Assembly (NCBI GenBank): GCA_041920275.1 | Contig: JAYRSE010000007.1 | Location: 1-64,000, forward strand | Length of the DNA stretch: 64,000 nt | Direction: 5' to 3' | Origin: UBA12088 sp041920275 | GTDB taxonomy: Bacteria; Patescibacteriota; Minisyncoccia; Phycocordibacterales; UBA12088 | In this document: piece after piece, positions 59,627 through 64,000 of the stretch | Layout of the letters: each line of letters begins with the position of its first letter | Position numbering within the stretch: position 1 is the first letter of the stretch | Notes under the pieces: generated by a model | Databases searched by the model: none | What the model was told of the DNA's origin: nothing | What the model saw: the letters and a program-made list of their open reading frames with translations, nothing else | Translations under genes and position numbers: made by a program

Positions 59627-60984
59627 ATACACACAATGACAGGACGCCACCACTCGTTTCCGAAGTGATGAAAGCGGAACTTCGTAAGAAATTCACGCGT
59701 ATTTTGCGCGAAGAATATACCGGATCCGCACGAAGCTTGCTACCGGTCGTACGAGGCGTGCGCCGGAAGCGCGATCGATTCCTCGAGATCGTCCGGACGC
59801 ATGGCACACCGTGCTTCGTGCTCGATGAAGAGGCGCTTGAAGACTCGCTCGAATCGTTCGATCGAGCGTTCAAGGCGATTCCCGACCTGGAAACATACTA
59901 TGCGATAAAAGTGAACGACCACCCGGTTGTATTGCGTACGATCGTTGAACATGGGTACGGACTGGACGCTTCGAGCGAACGTGAGCTCCGTCTTGCGATC
60001 GAAGCGGGAGCGAAACGGATCATATACACCGGTCCCGCAAAGAGCCGCGCGGGACTTTCTCTTGCACTCGAACACGCCTCCAAGGTGGTAGTGCACCTCG
60101 ACAGTTTTCACGAACTTGCACTCCTCGCGGAGGTCACTTCCGCACAAGAACGGGCAATCGTTGCGGGAGTACGGATCACCTCGGCGTCCGCGTGGAACAA
60201 ATTCGGCATACCGCTTGAAGACCTGCGCCGATTCTATGACCTCGCCCGCAACCATCCGAGCATTGACCTATGCGGTATTCAGACACATCGGAGTTGGAAC
60301 ACGGACCACGAACCGTACGTGGATACGATGCGTCAGGTTGCAACATACCTTGCGGACCATTTCACCACCGAAGAACGCGCCGGTTTCCGTTTTTACGACT
60401 TTGGTGGCGGTTTTGTCCCCGATGCAACGGAAGGAGAGCACCCGTGGTATTCGCCACAAGGAAAAGTGGTACGAGCCATCTACGAATACTTCGAGGAAGA
60501 AGCCCCCTTCCCCTACAAACACCACACGTTCCGCTCATCACCACTGCGCGAATACGCACGCGGTATCGCCGTCGGTATAAAAAACCACCTCCGACCGACC
60601 CTTCCGAATGCACGGTACATGACGGAGCCGGGTCGCATCATTGCCGACAGTGCGATGCATGTGCTGCTTCGTATAGCGGATCGCAAGGAAGGACTCATTA
60701 TCGCGGATGGCGGCTTGAACATGATCGGATATGAGCGTTATGAAGATGAGTACTTTCCCATCGTAAACCTTACACATCCGGGAAAAAAGGAGATTGACTG
60801 CATGGTCTACGGCTCACTCTGCATGATGCAAGACCGCTGGGGATACTCATGCTTCGCATCAAAACTCGAGATCGGTGACGTGCTCGTGGTACCGAACCAA
60901 GGCGCCTTGACCTACTCGCTCTCACAAGACTTCATTCACGGCAAACCCCCGGTGCACATACTTCCTCGTTCATCACGGAAGTGA
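59623..60984 (+). CDS. Fold-III PLP-dependent decarboxylase (Orn/DAP/Lys decarboxylase family)
   Basis: A 453-residue enzyme. ETYYAIKVNDHP carries the PLP-binding Lys (~94), YGLDASSERELRLAIEAGA is typical of the alanine-racemase-like barrel, FYDFGGGFVPD is the phosphate-binding Gly loop, YMTEPGRIIADSAM has the EPGR motif (~334), and YGSLCMMQDRWG aligns with the substrate-site Cys and Asp. HRSWN replaces the usual HIGS. The substrate may be an amino acid or an amino acid conjugated by the ligases upstream. Its start overlaps the preceding stop. Confidence 0.88.
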   Translation: MNTHNDRTPPLVSEVMKAELRKKFTRILREEYTGSARSLLPVVRGVRRKRDRFLEIVRTHGTPCFVLDEEALEDSLESFDRAFKAIPDLETYYAIKVNDHPVVLRTIVEHGYGLDASSERELRLAIEAGAKRIIYTGPAKSRAGLSLALEHASKVVVHLDSFHELALLAEVTSAQERAIVAGVRITSASAWNKFGIPLEDLRRFYDLARNHPSIDLCGIQTHRSWNTDHEPYVDTMRQVATYLADHFTTEERAGFRFYDFGGGFVPDATEGEHPWYSPQGKVVRAIYEYFEEEAPFPYKHHTFRSSPLREYARGIAVGIKNHLRPTLPNARYMTEPGRIIADSAMHVLLRIADRKEGLIIADGGLNMIGYERYEDEYFPIVNLTHPGKKEIDCMVYGSLCMMQDRWGYSCFASKLEIGDVLVVPNQGALTYSLSQDFIHGKPPVHILPRSSRK

Positions 60985-61077
60985 GATTGTCGATCAGTTA
61001 AGACCTGGGGTGTTTACTTGTATCTCAATATGTTGTATCTTCATGCAAGACCTACATAACCGATAGCGGAGGTACCC

Positions 61078-61215
61078 ATGCATCACTGCGAATGTGGAAA
61101 ACGCATCACCAAGATCCTGGTGCGCGGCAAGCAAAGGCCGCCACCGGACATACATCACAACCTCTGTACGAGATGTTGGAGGAGGCTCCTCGAGACACTA
61201 AGATGGTATTATTGA
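61078..61215 (+). CDS. Zinc-ribbon-like mini-protein
   Basis: A 45-residue frame starting MHHCECGKRITKILVRGKQR. CxCG and LCTRCWRR give four Cys in a zinc-ribbon spacing, with extra His residues. GGAGG lies 5-6 nt before the ATG, and a perfect 10-bp hairpin follows the stop. The gene is easily missed because of its length. Such proteins often bind rRNA, tRNA or polymerase; no specific role can be stated. Confidence 0.55.
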   Translation: MHHCECGKRITKILVRGKQRPPPDIHHNLCTRCWRRLLETLRWYY

Positions 61216-61223
61216 TCCCGGAA

Positions 61224-61247
61224 ACCCACGACGGCAACGTCGTGGGT
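61224..61247 (+). terminator. Hairpin after the zinc-ribbon gene
   Basis: A perfect 10-bp stem ACCCACGACG/CGTCGTGGGT with a GCAA tetraloop. A weak T-rich stretch (CTGTTCGTATCTG) follows. Confidence 0.7.
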
Positions 61248-61268
61248 CTGTTCGTATCTGACTACCGC

Positions 61269-62210
61269 CTAAAGCGGCATGAGGCCATTCACCACAAGCT
61301 CTGCACATACGAACGTGAGCCAAAAGAGAAAGAGTGCGCCCGCCTCTTTCTTTGAAATGACGTGCCCGGTCTTCATAAAACGGAACAACATGAACGATGC
61401 GACGACCATGAACATGCCGGTCACATAGATGATGCGGTGCGGGAAGTCGAACGGGTGAATAAGTGCCAAAAGCCCTACCACGACGGTCGCGTCCGCAAGG
61501 ACCGTACCGAGTATGTCACCGAGTGCGAGCGAATCATCGCGCTTACGTACCGAACGAAGCGAGAAGAAGAGTTCCGGCATGGTGGTACCGAGCCCGATCA
61601 CGAACATGCCGATCAACACCACACTCACCCCGAGGTCCGACGCAAGCGCTTCAGCCGCGATGACGGCGAAATGGGCACCGACAAGCAAGGTCGCCATGCT
61701 GAGAAGAAGCATGAGGAACGATCGACGCCATCCGTCATGCTTTGGCACCGGCAAGGTGCCATCGGTACCATCACGGAGTGCGATGTAGTAGAACACCCCA
61801 CCTGCAATGATGAGGGCAAGCCCGTCGAGGCGCGAATAGTGGCCGTTGAGACCGAGCACGACCGGGAGCAGCAGCATGAGCGGATACACGAGGTGATTTT
61901 TAACGATCTTTCCCTCGATCGAAAGTCCGCGCCGCGCAAAAAAGACGATGATCGCGACAATGAGCGTAAGGTCCGCAATATTCGAACCGAGCAAGGTACC
62001 GAGACCGAGCGATGGAATACCTTCGAGCGCGGCGTTCACGGCGATCATGGTTTCGGGGAGTATGGAAATGACCGCCACGATGATGAAACCCACCGCATAT
62101 TTCGAAAGGCGAAAATGTCTTGCGAGCAACGCCGCGTACCGTGTCGCGAGCGTCGCCCCTTTCCCTACCAGAAAGAGTGCGGCCGCGAGAATGAAGAGGT
62201 CGTTCGTCAT
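61269..62210 (-). CDS. CaCA-family cation/Ca2+ antiporter (YrbG-like)
   Basis: A 313-residue membrane protein with about ten helices and the two alpha repeats of the family: ILPETMIAVNAALEGIPSLG with GTLLGSNIADL, and GLGTTMPELFFSLRSVRK with LGDILGTVLAD. The paired acidic residues in these repeats bind Ca2+/Na+. It extrudes Ca2+ or exchanges another cation. It lies 14 nt after the GH15 gene and may be cotranscribed with it. Confidence 0.92.
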   Translation of the reverse strand: MTNDLFILAAALFLVGKGATLATRYAALLARHFRLSKYAVGFIIVAVISILPETMIAVNAALEGIPSLGLGTLLGSNIADLTLIVAIIVFFARRGLSIEGKIVKNHLVYPLMLLLPVVLGLNGHYSRLDGLALIIAGGVFYYIALRDGTDGTLPVPKHDGWRRSFLMLLLSMATLLVGAHFAVIAAEALASDLGVSVVLIGMFVIGLGTTMPELFFSLRSVRKRDDSLALGDILGTVLADATVVVGLLALIHPFDFPHRIIYVTGMFMVVASFMLFRFMKTGHVISKKEAGALFLFWLTFVCAELVVNGLMPL

Positions 62211-62224
62211 ATCGATCCACGTGA

Positions 62225-64000
62225 CTATCGTCCCTCACCCGACGTCTTTTTTTTCAGAGTATCAAGCTTCTTCATGTACGCCAGGAACGTGAGAATGTAC
62301 TGCGCGTGACTCCAGATGAGCGGAGTGACCGAAGTTGGAGCGTGGGTTACAGGATGATACTGCTCGGCAAAAAGACCGGCCTCGTTCGCACGCCGCTTCA
62401 TCCACTCGAGCCGTCGCCGAGGCATTTCCAGGTCCTGCAGGTCCTTTGCGCGCGCGATCTCATACTCTGCGACCCAACACGTGGTGACCACCCACGGATT
62501 ACTTGCCGCATCGTGGTGTGCGAAGTATCGATCGCCATCGTAGCGCGCTATGCCGATACCCTCCACATCGGTCGTCAGCGCAGCACAGGTGCGTTCGTAC
62601 ACTCGCTCCAGGATCGGATCGTCCGGTGGGAGAACACCGAAGCGAAAGAGGCCGTAAAAGCTCGAGACGTCGACCGTCTCATCGAGCGATTGCTCGCCAT
62701 GACTGGAAACAATGCACTTCGCAGCGCGCCCATCTTGTGAGACAAGTGTACGCATGATACCATCACGCACCTCCTCGGCAGCAGTCCCCCATCTCCTGCA
62801 AGAAACCTCCTTACCAAGCAACTTGGCGAAAGATGCGGCGGTGGTAAGTGCCGCATATACCACACTTGACGTGTACGTGAACGCGCCCACACGCTCTTCC
62901 CACAGATCATGACTCGGAAGCGGCAGCTTCGTCTTTTTGTCTCTGTATCGAGCGAGAAAGTCGGCGACACGACGGATGTACGGGTTGTACATCTCCTCAA
63001 TGAACTCGACATCATGCGTGAGCTCATAATGTCTCCCGAGGGCGATCAAAGTGATCGCGGTTTCATCTTCTTGAATGGGTGGCTGCGCACGTCCATCGCG
63101 CACCCACGGATGCCACGAACTCCCGAGCGAACGATCGGTACGATATTTATGGAGCAGATATCCGTCGTCCGTAAGTGTTTCCTGTGCAAACTTGTGGAAC
63201 GAACGCGAGATCGTGGTGTGACCGGTCTCCAAAAATGCGAGCACCACGTACGCCGAATCTCTGGGCCAACAGTAGCTGTAGGTATCACGCCCACTCTGCA
63301 AGATACTCGAATCGCCGGATGCGACCACCGCTCCGCCATTGTCCGTATGCGTGCGCATGACCAAAAGCGACCTGCGACACAATGTGACGAGCTCAGGATC
63401 GATACCTTCGGGGTGACACCCCGGCCGATCCACCCAAGCCCTCCAGTAGTCCATAGTGGTCCTCAACAGATGCATGGGGCTTCTGGTCAAAATGTCACGA
63501 TGGTGCCGTTCAACGACGCGATACGACTGCCCCACCGCGATCCAGTATGAAAGCGAACGCGAACCCTTGCTTCGCACCGTCATGGTCAAGCCGAGCACCG
63601 AGTCGACACTGCCGTGTTCAATGCCGCTCTTCGAAAGAACGCCGTCCTCGGCATCACGCCACGTACCCTCTCTACCTTCGATACCCAGGAGACCAACCCC
63701 ATAGTCATCAAAGAAGTCTTCGTCGCTTCGCGCTGAGACGAGGATGACTCGACGCCCCTTGTAGTGCACCAGTGCCTGCAACTCCGGCGAGTAGTACGCC
63801 GTATCCCCGCGCTCCGTCTCACTTATATGAAACTGTTGATTGAAAAAAACCTTGAACACGCGGTCGCGGTCGAAGAGATTCTCAACCGTTACCGAGCGCA
63901 CGAAAATGTCATGTTCATTGTAGACGATGTCGAAAAAAGAGAGAGCGATACCCGCCTCACGATGCACCGCGCGCACCGCACCGACCAACGTGTCCTTCTC
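62225..64000 (-). CDS. Glycoside hydrolase family 15 (glucoamylase type), 5' end outside the window
   Basis: About 591 residues are visible, and the frame is still open at base 64000. The N-terminal half shown is the beta-sandwich domain, followed by an (alpha/alpha)6 barrel with SGRDTYSYCWPRDSAYVV, IQEDETAITLIALGRH, LWEERVGAFTYTSSVVYAAL (acid Glu candidate) and PLIWSHAQYILTFL (base Glu region missing the usual E in LxWAHAE, where it reads SHAQ). It cleaves terminal glucose from starch, trehalose or related glucans. About 80 N-terminal residues should lie beyond the window. The SHAQ change deserves checking. Confidence 0.88.
   Translation of the reverse strand, partial: EKDTLVGAVRAVHREAGIALSFFDIVYNEHDIFVRSVTVENLFDRDRVFKVFFNQQFHISETERGDTAYYSPELQALVHYKGRRVILVSARSDEDFFDDYGVGLLGIEGREGTWRDAEDGVLSKSGIEHGSVDSVLGLTMTVRSKGSRSLSYWIAVGQSYRVVERHHRDILTRSPMHLLRTTMDYWRAWVDRPGCHPEGIDPELVTLCRRSLLVMRTHTDNGGAVVASGDSSILQSGRDTYSYCWPRDSAYVVLAFLETGHTTISRSFHKFAQETLTDDGYLLHKYRTDRSLGSSWHPWVRDGRAQPPIQEDETAITLIALGRHYELTHDVEFIEEMYNPYIRRVADFLARYRDKKTKLPLPSHDLWEERVGAFTYTSSVVYAALTTAASFAKLLGKEVSCRRWGTAAEEVRDGIMRTLVSQDGRAAKCIVSSHGEQSLDETVDVSSFYGLFRFGVLPPDDPILERVYERTCAALTTDVEGIGIARYDGDRYFAHHDAASNPWVVTTCWVAEYEIARAKDLQDLEMPRRRLEWMKRRANEAGLFAEQYHPVTHAPTSVTPLIWSHAQYILTFLAYMKKLDTLKKKTSGEGR

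Noticed and set aside
1..64000. Alternative genetic code (TGA as Gly) as in some CPR lineages.
   Set aside because: TGA ends many genes at the expected position, including ATGA overlaps at 29080, 33384 and 59623, and no conserved gene reads through an in-frame TGA.
1..64000. CRISPR array, rRNA, tmRNA or prophage.
   Set aside because: No regularly spaced repeats, no rRNA-like blocks, no tmRNA-like fold and no phage structural genes were recognised; the only repeat family is the three-copy RAYT hairpin.

Overview
The window reads as a chromosomal segment of a small-genome bacterium, most likely a Patescibacteria (CPR, Parcubacteria-like) lineage with fairly high GC (mid-50s by eye). I infer this from the style of the genes: compact housekeeping genes, a REP-type (RAYT/IS200-like) transposase of the kind common in that group, short hypothetical proteins, histidine kinases with an N-terminal multi-membrane-span region, a shortened UvrC, and a degenerate HisRS paralogue. 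No rRNA or marker protein here fixes the lineage. TGA works as a stop throughout, including ATGA start/stop overlaps, so there is no stop recoding of the Gracilibacteria/SR1 type.

Layout. 0-7.5 kb: tRNA-Asp, AbrB-like regulator, metallophosphoesterase, tRNA-Met, GH18 enzyme, two adjacent membrane histidine kinases, SET-domain protein. 7.5-18 kb: EamA transporter, class A beta-lactamase-like serine hydrolase, dnaJ/dnaK/grpE, ung, secreted beta-propeller. 18-21.3 kb: an SOS block (umuC, UmuD-like protein, lexA, and an unknown small gene behind a LexA-box promoter). 21.4-30 kb: ABC exporter, nuclease, peroxiredoxin, SppA, pyruvate kinase, membrane-anchored glycosidase, second EamA protein. 30.06-30.97 kb: a RAYT element bounded by inverted hairpin repeats, with a third copy inside its own coding sequence. 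31-34 kb: GH1 glycosidase and a divergent cluster of small exported proteins. 34-43 kb: ddl, uvrC, uvrA, uvrB, tgt. 43-51.5 kb: DsbB/DsbA-like pair, pth, lepB, HisRS-like, rpsU, ybeY, ftsA, ftsZ, trxB. 51.5-54.2 kb: Pif1-like helicase, an attenuator-like leader before a Cys-rich mini-protein, a wHTH-like protein. 54.3-61 kb: an operon of a double ATP-grasp ligase, a PP-loop enzyme, a third ATP-grasp and a fold-III PLP decarboxylase, probably an uncharacterised small-molecule or peptide pathway. 61-64 kb: zinc-ribbon mini-protein, CaCA antiporter, GH15 glucoamylase running off the end.

The most general regulatory observation is that about twenty genes carry a sigma70-type -10 hexamer (TATACT, TACAAT, TACACT and similar) only 5-10 nt before the ATG, so their mRNAs should be leaderless. 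A minority, mostly small or accessory genes, have a clear Shine-Dalgarno instead. The strongest candidates for something undescribed are the 54-61 kb operon, the self-embedded RAYT repeat, the LexA-controlled small gene with the Lys-to-Cys UmuD-like protein, and the 53.3 kb leader with mutually exclusive hairpins.
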